A DNA stretch of 64,000 bases from Imbricaverruca yamaguchii (taxonomy: Eukaryota; Arthropoda; Thecostraca; Neoverrucidae). The notes beneath the pieces were generated by a model. The model did not search any database. It was not told the DNA's origin and saw only the letters and a list, made by a program, of their open reading frames with translations. A program made the position numbers and the translations under genes. The stretch lies in the NCBI GenBank assembly GCA_034440575.1, contig JAOTOL010001204.1, forward strand, positions 106,001-170,000. Direction: 5' to 3'. Shown here piece after piece: positions 21,741 to 32,835 of the stretch. Numbering within the stretch: position 1 is the stretch's first letter; every line of letters starts with the position of its first letter.

Positions 21741-24080
21741 TTAACATTTGTTTTAACCAACACACCTGAGTTTCTTTCCTCTTTAATAGCATCCAGTTCC
21801 CTCCATCCCGTTGTATATTTGAATGTGTTCACCCTGGGCACTAAGCCTAAGGGGTACAACGGAATCTAGTAGGTTTTCTAGTTCCAGCCCAAGTGACGTA
21901 GGAAGAAATGCGTTTTATACTATTAAACTAGATTATATATAGATATCTAGTATAATCTATCAAGATTTTGGTACATAGGGTGACGTCAAGTAAACATTCC
22001 AAATATGTTTTAAAACCTGACTAAGATTCAGCTGTGGCGCAGTGAAGACTTGAGAGTGTTGTGGTTTGACACTAGGTACTAAGGCTAAAGGGTACAACAC
22101 TAATTATTGTTTGAGTTCCTAGAATATTCAACATGCTCTTAAGTTTGGTGCATAATTTCTTCAGTTCATGGGATACAACAACCTCCAACCTGTTATCGTT
22201 CATCACGCTCAAGGTTTCGCGGACTGAAATTGAAACCATTGTTGGATTTGCCAAATATGAACCTAGGCTTACCGGTAAATGTATGCTTTAATTAGTTTTA
22301 TGAATCTTGGAATTTTCATTCTAATACAATGTTTATGAAGGTGACTAAAATGATGGAATCACTCATTTTCTGTGCAAATGCTTGCTATTCAGGTGGTATG
22401 AAAAATAATAACACATATATTTGCTTAAGTAGTAGAACATAACATGAAATGTAGACAAAAATGCAACATAAGTTAACCTAAACTATCCTCACATTCCCTA
22501 GTAGAAAAAGTTTCGCTGCCTATGTCTTGCAATATTATAATCTTGAATGTGCCGTGAACAGCAGATGAAAGCAACATACATGTTATGCCAGATATAACCA
22601 TAGTTTAATACCCATTGCCCAGCATATGGAAAGTATTATGTTGGCACTAAAAAGTAAATGTATTTGGCATGACATGTGCCTCATTATCTGCTTTCTAGCC
22701 CTGCATTAAGTAGTAAGATGGTAAGGTATTTTGCGGATTAAGTGGGAAGTACCTGATATGCAGGTTATCAGAAATAATTTTAAAATTATATCTGTATCAG
22801 CATATGCATGTCGGTATTTCTCCAGACCCTTAAGGGCAGCATTAATGTGCATTTTGATGGAAATATCTTCCTTTCCAACTATGATGCTTTTGTGAACTCA
22901 ATTTGCTTATGAATTACTGTGCACAATTAATGCCATATTCTGACTAGAGTGCATGTGCATTGGTGCATTCATTTTGCATGGTCACATCCTAGACCATATT
23001 AGTAACTTGAGGTGCACTGTGTGCATCAGCTGGTTCACAAAGAAACATGACCCCTAAAGGAATAGGCACACTGAGTGTACTTGTAATGAAAATTGGGCCA
23101 ACTGCTGTGCAAAGGATGCTATTAAGAAGTGGATTTGTGGCCATGCATGCCTAAAAACGTGAAGAAAGCACTAAGCTACCGCTTTTCCTGACCAGCAAGG
23201 TGTATTTGTTTCTGATGACAAATAATTTTGGCATTTGGTACACAAATCTGGTAGTAATGTAGGAGAACAGCATTAATCATATGTGTGGTTTTCCCTTATT
23301 CGAACATGGTGTAAAAAAGGGCCTGAAACATGTCTGTGTACATTCATACCAACATTATAAGCTTCAGTACACTGATCATTAAATTTTAGGACAATTCCAA
23401 TTGAAGCTTCATCACTTCAGGGATCGAGTTGGTCACCCTGTGGCCTCACTCTGGGATACACTCATGGTCAATGCTTTCGATAGGCCTTCAAGGCTGGTGC
23501 AGTGGAAAATTCAAGCTTTATATGAAGATGTCTCCAAAGGTTCGCTTGAAAAAAAGGAATCAACAACATTAAGCTGCAGTGTTTTGAGGTTGTGGGAGGA
23601 ACTGATCCTATTATTCACACCACCTTCCCCTCGCCATCAACAGAAAATCCTATATTTCATGGGCTGGATTTTACATTGGGGGTCTAAGTATTCATTTTAT
23701 GATTAAGACTCGGAAATTCACACATTCCAGACAGAGTAGCGTGGACAGTGGCGTATCTAGTATTTGCATGCTGGGAAAATGGATTTCGAGGTGGCTCAAG
23801 CAACGCTCATGCAAATAGTCCCCAGATTTCGACCAGTATATTTCATAAGTACCCGTTATAACCTTATGCTGAGATGAGTATGAACAACTTAATTTAGCGC
23901 TGCAAGATGCTAAACCCATCACCATAGTTCCCAAGTCGGTGGATTTCAACCCTCTCCCTCCTGTTCAAATACTTCCGAAATTACCGGCAAGTTTTCATGT
24001 AACAATTGGCCGGCAATGCAATCATATATTCATATTTCATGGAGGTTTTCATATATGTTCACTTCATAACCTAGAATGGC
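21741..24080. other. No gene recognised; AT-rich
   Basis: Contains two related short segments (CACTAAGCCTAAGGGGTACAAC near 21838 and TACTAAGGCTAAAGGGTACAAC near 22077). An open plus frame at 23401-23706 (101 codons) resembles nothing known and lacks support. Confidence 0.45.
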
Positions 24081-24084
24081 CGGC

Positions 24085-24086
<2 letters not shown>

Positions 24087-24144
<58 letters not shown>
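24087..24144. repeat. (AT)n microsatellite
   Basis: About 58 bp of pure alternating AT immediately before a larger palindrome. Confidence 0.9.
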
Positions 24145-24145
<1 letters not shown>

Positions 24146-24148
<3 letters not shown>

Positions 24149-24184
24149 ATTTTGTACTAATATATGGTATAATAATCATAATGA

Positions 24185-24240
<56 letters not shown>

Positions 24241-24289
24241 TCATCATTATGATTATTATACCATAGATTATTGGGGTACAAAATACATG
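24146..24289. repeat. Large imperfect palindrome with an (AT)n core
   Basis: Left arm TTGTATTTTGTACTAATATA followed by TGGTATAATAATCATAATGA; the right arm reads as its reverse complement (TCATTATGATTATTATACCA, then GGGGTACAAAATACA). The inner ~24-bp arms (24165-24188 and about 24240-24263) are essentially perfect. The core is ~48 bp of (AT)n. It could extrude as a cruciform or be a small palindromic transposon. Confidence 0.8.
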
Positions 24290-24587
24290 ACGTTAATGGG
24301 AAGCCCCACAGCCATTGGTCACATGCTCTATGGCACCCCATGTTAATTAGAAGTCAAAATTACTAAGGGACAGAGCCAACATTGAGGGGGCACTTTCCCC
24401 TAAAAAAATATCAAAGAACACCCCTGGCAACCCTGGTCTGGACGCATACAAATGGAAAATGGAAAACAATCCTGAAAACCAGCTGCAGGTTCCGCATCCG
24501 CACATGGGTGATAAGGGCGTGATATTCCAATCGGTATCTGTACCTCCACTGGTAGCCTAAATATAACGTTGGCACATTTTGCCCAGT

Positions 24588-24756
24588 AGGTTGGTTGGTT
24601 GGTTATTGGTTTTACGTCACATCGACCGTTTAGTCATGTAGCGTCGCCAATCTCTCACGCCGATTGGTCGCGGGCGAAGAGTAGCGACAGGTGAGACTCG
24701 AATCCACAACCGTTCGATTGTGAGACGAGCAACTTAACCCTGGGCTACTCATCCCC

Positions 24757-24757
<1 letters not shown>
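24588..24757 (-). mobile_element. tRNA-derived SINE, copy 1
   Basis: The minus strand reads GGGATGAGTAGCCCAGGGTT, then GTCTCACAATCGAACGGTTG, then a B-box-like GGATTCGAGTCTC. It continues into a unique body (GCTACTCTTCGCCCGCGACC, GGCGTGAGAGATTGGCGACG) and ends in AACCAATAACCAACCAACC. The body is shared with copies at 52.64 and 61.92 kb. The 5' end abuts the (AC)n tail of the I-clade element at 24758. Confidence 0.85.
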
Positions 24758-24798
<41 letters not shown>

Positions 24799-26800
24799 GT
24801 GAGTTTCACCAGCCTGCCACCGTGTGGTGATATCGGCTGTTTAGGCGAGGTAGAGATGAGTTGAGCTGGTGGTCCGGACGATGCCATAGGGGTTGTATAG
24901 GAGGTATGGTCGGGTCATCGCCGTGCAGTGAACATTGCAAGAATAATATATGGTATACAATGGTTTGGATGTTTTTTTGTTTTGGTTTTGTATCCCTTTG
25001 TTTTTTTGTTTTGTTTTTTTTTTGTTTGTTTGTCTATTTTGTTTGTTTTGTTTGGGTTTAAAAAAAAAAATGTGTTACTATTTTTTTTTTTTTTTTTTTT
25101 TCTCAATACGTCATGGGCAGACTTGGGGAGAGATTGAGTTATTGGGGGTGTTAGGATATTGGCTAGTATCGCGAGGATTTGGCGCGGGTGTACTTTTGTT
25201 GTTGGTAGCGGCGGCGTTTGTGGTTGCTCTTGTTGTTGGTGCGTGGGTGGTGACTGTGGTTTCTGAGCTATTGTCGTCGTCTGAGTCTGTGTATGTTTCG
25301 AAGTGGACGCGCCGGTCTTTGCGCACTGTAAATTGTGTCGGTGATCCTGATGGTCCTGGAACTAGCGATGTGTTAAGTGATCCTCGTTGTGGCACTGGGG
25401 GCGGTTCCTGTGGTGAGTAGTATCGGGGTTTGTTTTGTTTTGCTGTTGTGAGTTGCGGCCGGATTATGATTGCTGGGTCTGTCTGGGTTTCTTTGGTTGG
25501 TGGTGGGCTCGTATATGATGTTTGTGTCTGTGTCGAATGTGTGGATGTGCTATGGTGTTGTACATTCTGCGTCGGCTGTTGGTTGTTGACCCACGACCTT
25601 GCCCGCGGCAGGACCCAGCCCTCAAGGTGGACGAGACGGAGAATCTCCTTCTCCCTCGCCCACCGAGGGCAGGCCCTGCCCCGGGAGGCGTGGTTCCCGC
25701 CACAATCGACGCAGAGTTGTGTAGTGGAGGTGCACGTGCTTATGTCGTGTGGTCCTGTGCAATTTGCGCAGGTGGGTGTTGTATCGTGGCACCCCGCCCT
25801 CGAGTGTCCGTACCGCTGGCAGTACTGACAGCGTCGGGAGAGTGGTGCTCGTGGTGTGACCTTGTATCTAATGTAGCCGGCTTTAACGTGTGTTGGTGGC
25901 TGTCTGGTGTTGAAGGTCAGTATGAATGTGTGTGGGTTTTCTTTGTGTACTGGCACAGGTGGCCTGTAGACGGAGGAGATTCCCTGGCTCCTAAATCGGA
26001 TAGCCAGTTCCTCGTCAGTCATCCAGGCCACCTCCCGTGCGTATATCATACCTTGAGAGCTGTTGAGATGTGCGGCCGGTGTTATGGTGACAGGTATTCC
26101 GGTGATGTCAGTGATGTGTGTCAAGATGTCTGCATCGCTGAAGGTGTATGATTGTATTAGGAGTGCTCCTGAGCATATCTGGTGTGCGTGAAGTGGCTGT
26201 CGTGTCCGACGGGTGATCTCCTCCTCCACCGTCCAGGGGTCAAGGGAGCCTATTGGCTCCCCGTCATCCCGGCGGCAGATGTAGAAGTCGCCCGTCGGTG
26301 TGTCCAGTGTGTCTGAGTTCATGTCTGGTGCTGTAGAGGGTTGTGGGTTCGGCGTGGGTTAGGACAGATAGGTGCACATTGTTACAGAATACAGATGTCG
26401 GCGGTATGTTGGGGGGGGGAGGGTTGGCGGCACCGCCGGACCTACCTGGCGTAGTGCAGAGCTGGGCTAGAAGTAAGTTGATGTCGAAGTTGTGGCAGGC
26501 TGGTCTCGAGGCTTGTAGTTGGGCCCTGAAGCAGTTGGCGTTGGCGCGGCTTGAACAGCACGCCTGCGGCACCGCCAGGCTTTTTGAGTTGCCCTTGGCA
26601 ATGGCCGTTCCGCTGTGTGTGCGGCGTCGAAGCCTTGGTGGTGACCGGCTTCGCTGCGTCTTGATCGCCAACTGTTCGCTGGGTCTCGTGCTCTCTTAGA
26701 TCTTGTCAGAGCTCTTGGTATTCGGAAACGATATCGGTGCTGTTGCTATCGTGATCGAGTGATCGTGATTGTGTGACCATGATCGTGTCGGGGGGTCGTC
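24758..26800 (-). mobile_element. I-clade non-LTR retrotransposon derivative E1 with ORF1 but no ORF2
   Basis: Minus strand. ORF1 (26671-25111) is followed by A-rich sequence (25000-25105) and a 3' UTR with GCAATGTTCAC, GGCGATGACCCGAC, GCCGATATCACCAC and GGTGGCAGGCTGGTGAAACT, ending in (AC)n. The same 3' UTR modules end element E2 at 26870-27230, so both belong to one family. No endonuclease, reverse transcriptase or RNase H lies between ORF1 and the UTR, so E1 is an internal-deletion derivative. The 5' limit, about 26780-26810, is not sharp. Confidence 0.8.
25111..26671 (-). pseudogene. ORF1 (Gag-like, zinc-knuckle protein) of I-clade element E1
   Basis: The main open segment 26322-25111 (403 codons) has three zinc knuckles: CQYCQRYGHSRAGC at residues 165-178 (CX2CX4HX4C), CANCTGPHDISTC at 185-197 and CVDCGGNHASRGRAC at 204-218. 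Its C-terminus is polar and Thr/Pro-rich. Such proteins bind element RNA and target the RNP to DNA. The overlapping 26671-26264 segment, in another frame, probably encodes the basic N-terminus, so a frameshift likely lies at about 26265-26340. The knuckles look intact. The ORF stops at the A-rich deletion junction, so the native C-terminus may be missing. Confidence 0.85.
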
Positions 26801-26819
26801 CCCCTTGCCCAGTAGAGGC

Positions 26820-26860
26820 GTCCGCCGTTAACACTAGTTAACGGCGTTAACACGCCGTTA

Positions 26861-26868
<8 letters not shown>
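26820..26868. repeat. Left part of a palindrome interrupted by element E2
   Basis: TCCGCCGTTAACACTAGTT (26821-26839) is the exact reverse complement of AACTAGTGTTAACGGCGGA at 30654-30672. Between them on the left side lies AACGGCGTTAACACGCCGTT. TAACTAGTGT at 26859-26868 is repeated directly at 30653-30662 and is the probable target-site duplication of E2. Confidence 0.85.
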
Positions 26869-26897
<29 letters not shown>

Positions 26898-29800
26898 TTT
26901 TGCCAGCCTGCCACCGCTTGGTGATATCGGCTGGTTCCGGTTGTGAAAAGATGTGTAAGACAGTGAGTAGCGTAGGGTAGGAGGATCAATCCGAGGTGGA
27001 GGTTTAGTAGAGTAGTCGAGCAGTGGTGAAGTAGCGATGAGATGGTCTTGAATAGTAGAGTAATCCGGATCGATTGAAGATGTAGAGCTGGTGCTGTAGA
27101 GTTGTGTGAGAGCCGGGGATGATGACGTCGAGAAAGAGAGAGTTAGTCCGACGGTGCCACATTGGGGTATGGGGTGTAGTGGGGGGGGGGTCGGGTCATC
27201 GCCAGAAGTGAACATTGCAAGAACATGAGTATATATTTCTCTCTTTTTTCTATTCGTTTTGTAACGTATCTTTTTTTCTTTCTTTTTTCCCATTTACCTG
27301 GTTTTGTTCATTTTCTCTTTCGTTTTTTACCATATCTTTTCCTTTTTTTCTTCTCTTTTTCCTTTTTTTCACAATTCATCCATAATGCGTGTAGTTTTGA
27401 GAAAGTGGAAGAGGTGTTCGTGTAATGCTGGATGGTCGTCGTTGAGGAGCGTGGTGAGGTTCAGTGGGATGTTGTTCGTGGTGCAATAGTTTGTGATATG
27501 TTGTCTTTGGTTGTTGTATTTGGTGCAGTATATGAGCATGTGTTTGACTGTGAGTGTGTGGTGGCAGGTAGTGCATTGTGGTCGTGGTTGATTGAGTATG
27601 AGGTATGAGTGTGTGAGTGCAGTGTGTCCTATGCGTAGGCGTGTTAGTGTCCGTTCTCTTAGTCTGGTGTTTTGGTTGATGGAGTGCCAGTGTTCGTGTT
27701 TGGGGTGTATTTCATGTAGTTGCGTGATTGTTGTGTCCCAAGTCTGTTGAATGTCTTTGTTGATTGCCTGGCGTATTGTGGGGTAGTAGTCTGATTGTGA
27801 AAGTGGGCAGGGTGTGGTTTGTTGTAGTGTTGTGGCTATGTTGGCTTCGGTGTCTGCGTGTTCGTTGCCGGGTATGTTTGTGTGACTTGGGATCCAGAGA
27901 ATTGTTGGCCGTTGTAGTATGGTGAGTTGTTTGTGGATGCGCAGTATTTTGGGTATGAGGGGGTGTTTGTATTTGGTGTGGGGTGTTATGCTCTGTAGTG
28001 CTGATTTTGCATCTGTGTGGCTATGATGTTGTGTTCAATTTTGGTGTTATAAATGGTGCAGTATGCCGAGAAGATTGCAAATAATTCTGCTGTGTATGTG
28101 GATGCTGTGTCGTGCAGACGGGCGCGTAGGATGACCCGCGGCGGCGCTGCGTTGGTGTACAGCACCGCCGCTGCGCCCGTCTGCTGTGTATGGGATTTGG
28201 AGCCGTCTGTATATATGATGTTGTAGTTGACGTGCTGTGCTGTGAATTGTAGGAATAGTTGTTGTATTTCTGCGTGCGTATATGTGTCTTTTGGCTTGTC
28301 AATGAGGAAGTGTGTGTTGGGTGTCGGCTGTTTCCACCATGCGATGGGTTGTAGGTGTGGTGTTGTCGTTGGGAGTGTTATGTCTAGTGTGTTAGCGTGT
28401 CGGTGTATGCGGCATCCTATTGTGGTTCGTAGTCGTGTGGAGTTCATGAGTTGATGTCTGCGTGCTGTGCGGAGTTTCAGTGCCTGTGTGCATGGGTGAT
28501 GTTTCGTGAGTTGTGTTTTGTAGTGGTATCTAAGTAGTGCTTCTGTACGTCTGTGCTGTAATTCTGGGATGTGGTTGTATATGTGAAGGGAGTGAGAAGG
28601 TGAGGTGGTGAAAGCTCCTGTGACTATTTGAAGGGATCGTCGTTGAATAGAATCTAGAATTTTGAGGTTTGATTTAGCTGCGTTTTCAAAAAGTGGGGAT
28701 CCGTATTCCAGAATTGGTCGAATGAGTGATTTGTAAAGGGTCAGAAGTGTGTTTCGGTCGGATCCCCAGTGTGTGCCAGAAAGTGCTCGTAGTACGTTGA
28801 TTCTTTTTGAGGCGCGTTTTTGCAAGTTTAGGAAGTGTGGCCGAAAAGTTAGTTGTGTGTCTAACGTGATACCGATAAATTTTGTTGTGGTGACAAAGGG
28901 AATGGGTGAATTGTTGATTTCTAGGGGCCGTAAGTTTGTGTCTCTGTTGTAGCCGAAAATCATACATTTGGATTTGAGTGGTGCTATATGGAGGTTGAGT
29001 TTGGCGAGTTTGTTGTTGAGTTCTGTTAGTGCGTGTTGTAATACTGTTAGTGTGTGTGCTGGTGCTTTTGTTGACGTCCATAGTACTATATCGTCGGCGT
29101 AGACTGCAATTTTGGTCGAAAAGTTGTCGGTGACGGCGGAATTTAGGGCTAAAATGAAGAGTAGGGGACTGAGGACTGAGCCTTGCATTAAACCGGTGGT
29201 GGGGAATTTGGTGTCTGAGGTGTGGGGCCCAATTTTTACTTGTAAAGATCTGTTGAGTAGATAGAAATGGAGGTAGTGCATCAGTCTGCCTTGTAAGTCG
29301 ATGTTGTGTAAGTGTTGTAATAGTGTTGTTATGTTGATGGTGTCATAGGCTTGTTTTAGATCCAGGAAGACGGCGGTCGTGGAGTGTTTCCTGGCCGCCG
29401 CTTCCTGGATGTTTGTGATCAGGTAGGTGAGGTTGTCTAAACAGGATCGATTTGGAAGGAAGCCTGATTGAATAGGAGAGATTAAGTGCTGTGTTTGAAT
29501 GATATAGAGGAGGCGTTTTTTAACAAGTCCTTCGAATAGTTTGTGAAAGCAGCTGGTGAGGGCAATAGGGCGATAGGAGGTGCAAAGAGTTGAGTCGGTG
29601 TTTGGTTTAGGTATAGGTAGGAGAGAGGCGTGTAACCAGGATTGAGGGTATGTATGTGTAGTCCATGCAGTGTTGTAGGTGTTGAGTAGTGTGTGTAGTG
29701 CTGATGTTGGTAGGTGTTTGAAGAAAGAGTAGTGAATGTTGTCCGGTCCTACAGATGTGTTACCTGTCTGTGTGATTGCTAGTTGTAATTCTGCGAGTGT

Positions 29801-30652
29801 AAATCTAGTGTTGTAGAGGTGTGTGCGTGTGTGTCTGATTGGGGGTGGGGGGTTTTGTGCCAGTGTAGATGATTTATGGTGGTAGTGGTCTGCGAATATG
29901 CTTGCTATTGTTTGGGGGTCTGTTGTGATGTTGTTGTTGTGTCTAAGTGTGATGGCTTTGATTGGGGGTCGTTGTCGGTGTTGAAAGGTTTTCAAAAGTG
30001 ACCAAATTTCGCCTAGAGGTGTAAATCTATTAAATTTAGTGCTGAATGCATTCCAAGAAGTCTTTTTTGCGTCTTTGATGATAGTCTTACATTGTGTTCT
30101 GAGTTGTTTATATGTTGCTAGTGTGTCTGGTGTGCGGTGTCTTTCGTGTCTATGGGGTGCATGATTCCTCGCGCGGATCGCCCGGTGGCAGTCATCATTC
30201 CACCATGGAGCCGCGCGAGGTTTGTGTTGACGTCGTGGTTTTGTTTGTGGTATGTGTTGGTGTGCTGTGGTGATGAGTATGTCTGCGAATTGTTCTGGTG
30301 ATAATTGGGGTCTGTGTGCTGTTTGGATTGCTATGGATTCTGAGAAAGGGTTCCAGGATGCTTTTTTGAGGTTCCATCGGGCTGGCTGAGGATTGAGTGG
30401 GCGGTGGTCAGGATTCGGTCAAAGGTAATGGTGCTGGGTGCGTGGTCGCTAAAGTGTGGATCAGGGTCGGCTGTCCAGGACAGTGTGAGGGCTATGCGGG
30501 AAGAGGCAAGGGTGACATCTGGGGTTGTAGGCAGGAGGGATCTGATAGGTACTAGGTAGGTTGGTGAGCCGGTGTTGAGTATTGTGATATTATGTTGTGT
30601 AGCTATTGCGGTGAGTATGTTTGCTCTGTGCTATGTTTGCTCTTGCTGTGTG
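26864..30652 (-). mobile_element. I-clade non-LTR retrotransposon E2, 5'-truncated, with ORF2
   Basis: Minus strand: C-terminal part of the endonuclease, a linker, reverse transcriptase, RNase H, a zinc-finger-like tail, A-rich 3' UTR (27230-27370), shared UTR modules and a terminal (AC)n run at 26865-26894. It is truncated at 30652 inside the endonuclease. The direct repeat TAACTAGTGT on both sides (26859-26868 and 30653-30662) fits target-primed reverse transcription. Confidence 0.9.
27370..30640 (-). pseudogene. ORF2 (endonuclease C-terminus, reverse transcriptase, RNase H) of I-clade element E2
   Basis: Upstream frame: LNTGSPTYL, PDVTLASSRIAL and HFSDHAPS, the end of the endonuclease. 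A frame change near 30415 leads to RWNLKKASWNPF and WWNDDCHRAI, then the large open segment ending at 27986. Reverse-transcriptase blocks there: YRPIALTSCFHKLFEGLV, QSGFLPNRSCLDNL, FLDLKQAYDTI, GLMQGSVLSPLLF (consensus GLPQG, Pro replaced by Met) and the catalytic YADD near residue 299 counted from 29995. RNase H follows: YTDGSKS, TAELFAI, then after a frameshift near 28020 TDAKSALQSI and SHTNIPGNEHADTEA, keeping all four acidic positions. The tail RLRIGHTALTHSYLI ... CTTC ... KHMLIYC is typical of the group. The stop is at 27370. Only a few lesions, so insertion was fairly recent. Confidence 0.9.
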
Positions 30653-30672
30653 CTAACTAGTGTTAACGGCGG
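30653..30672. repeat. Right arm of the interrupted palindrome and target-site duplication
   Basis: Carries TAACTAGTGT (second copy of the duplication flanking E2) and AACTAGTGTTAACGGCGGA, the inverted partner of 26821-26839. Confidence 0.85.
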
Positions 30673-32719
30673 ACATCCGTTCTGCGCATGCGCAATTTCT
30701 TGCGAAAATACTCTTGATTTTGTTCGCATAGTGGCGCTCTTGGCGCAATCATCGCCGGATGACATAGATTGTTTACGTTTTCGCCCCATCATGAAGCTTG
30801 ATGGCATCATATTCATTTTGTTGTACACTAGGTGATATGGAAGTAGGTGATATTAGCTGAATCAGTATTTAAAAAAAGAAGAAGACAGGGACACAAGCCA
30901 TAATATTAAATATGCTTTCATAGTAACAGATGTCTGAGTGAGAAACGTACCTAACCATGTGATTTTTTAGTATATTTAATTTTCCAACTAGCAAATAATA
31001 TAGTGAGGACTTTCCCCAAATACCACAACATCTCAGAATCATTGTAGGAATGTCTGAACATTCCAAATTGACCATACTCATTATCAGACTGGTGATAGGC
31101 AGCATTCATCATGCAATCCCAGTATTCGAATGTTAGTTTGCTGGACAAGCATACCCTGTCTGGATACCTACATGTTCAAGTTCTGCAGCAGTGTTCAGAT
31201 TTGTTTGATTTGCATGCCACATGCAAATGGTATGCCTAGGCTTCTCCTTTGTTTTACAGGATTGTGGCAATATGGGTACCTACACACCATGCCTGGTGAA
31301 ATTGTATATGAATTATTTGCTGCAAGAGTGAATAACTTCCAGTATTGCTGTACTTTAAGGCATTCACAGCACATGTTTTGCATGCATTTTAACCCCATGA
31401 AGAAAGCAGGAGAGATGTCTTGTTGGCTTCAGTTATATCAGTTTTTATTCTGCAAAATTCTGGAGATTCTTTTTTATTTTCATTTTTTATGACAAATATA
31501 TTCTTCTGTAAATGCTTACATTTCAGGAGGCAGGCAATACAAGGGCTTTGAGGTGGGTAACATTCCAAGAATAATTACATTAGGAATGAAGATGGAGCAC
31601 AAATGAACCTAACCCAGCTTAACCTCTTGTCAACAGAAATAATCTTAGAAGGTAAATGACTAAAGGGCAGCCAAGGTACCCTAAAGCCCAAATCATCTTA
31701 AAAATGTTTTTTAAAACATGGTATTGTAGGTTAAGGCCACCATGACAAGCTTTATACACATTTCACCTTCATGAAACACACAAAGGATTAAGTTGAGCAA
31801 GGTAGCCTGCATGCTGGTAAAATTTTCAATGTTTAACATTGAAATATTCAGCTTTCTTCTTTAAAAAAAAACTGTTCAGGCTAGGTTACCTAAGAAAAAT
31901 GGTTTAATATTTCTATTTTAACTTTTTTCTAAAAGGAGGAATAGGCTTGGATAGGTTACCTTAGGTTACATTATTCGGCTTGTTAGATTGTATGCTGTTG
32001 TGGTTCTCTCAGGCAATGCTATGATATCTCATTTGAACATACATTTTACATTATATTATCTGAATAAAAAAAAAATCGTATGATTATGCTTGTCAAATTA
32101 TGAGTAATTATCGCCAGAGGAAATGATTGGTCGCATTGTCTTAATCATGTTGACAAACATTGTCTTGAAAAAATTCCACGAATTGAGAAACTGTTCTAAT
32201 GCACAAATTTACCAAAGTTTTGTCTTACAGTAACATATGAGTGGTCTGGGGCAATGCAGTTTGGCAGGCAGGTACCTGCTATCATGGGCTGGAATGTATT
32301 TTGTGAAACATGACCATGCGTCTTTGGGCAATAGATCTATCTGATGTGTTCCAAAATTATTTTGTGTTTAGTGGAAATGTAAACTTATTCTGTGAAATGT
32401 AGTTGAAAACTCAGGCATTTAAGCACATGAAAATAAAAATAAAGAACTGTTCGGTATTCTTTGTTACCTTTGCTTCAGATCCTTCCGCCAGATTTTGATC
32501 ATTCATCCTCATAAAAATTAAAGTATATGTAATGATTTAACTCCATAGCTCATTGGTCCTGCTAAATAATTCACAAGGAATAAATACTTCAAAATTGCAA
32601 GTCACAATACCTATGGTATGCATAAGTATCGTACATATGTTTCTTCCATTCTGGTAATTTTGTAATTGTTGGTTTTTTACCCACTAAAATATTTGGAAAG
32701 GTAGTAACATGATGCGTCG
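30673..32719. other. No gene recognised; AT-rich
   Basis: 30673-30800 is somewhat GC-richer. The rest is AT-rich with ACCTAA-like motifs near 31610-31980. The open plus frame 31130-31492 (120 codons, Cys/Phe-rich) has no recognisable motif and lies in repetitive-looking sequence. Confidence 0.45.
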
Positions 32720-32835
32720 AGTCATTTCCTCTGGAATTTTGTATTATTTTGTTGGCAGAGAAAGTAACACCATACAAAGGAGCTTTGGGTTGGGTCATAT
32801 AGCATACCAAATAATGTTACTTAAAAGTAAAAATA
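32720..32835. repeat. Dispersed AT-rich repeat, copy B
   Basis: Partner of 1870-1985: GTCATTTCCTCTGGAATTTT, TTTTGTTGGCAGAGAAAGTA and TAGCATACCAAATAATGTTA align with few gaps. Confidence 0.45.

Noticed and set aside
24930..25137. Phe/Cys-rich membrane-like peptides
   Set aside because: Antisense of the A-rich 3' region of LINE E1.
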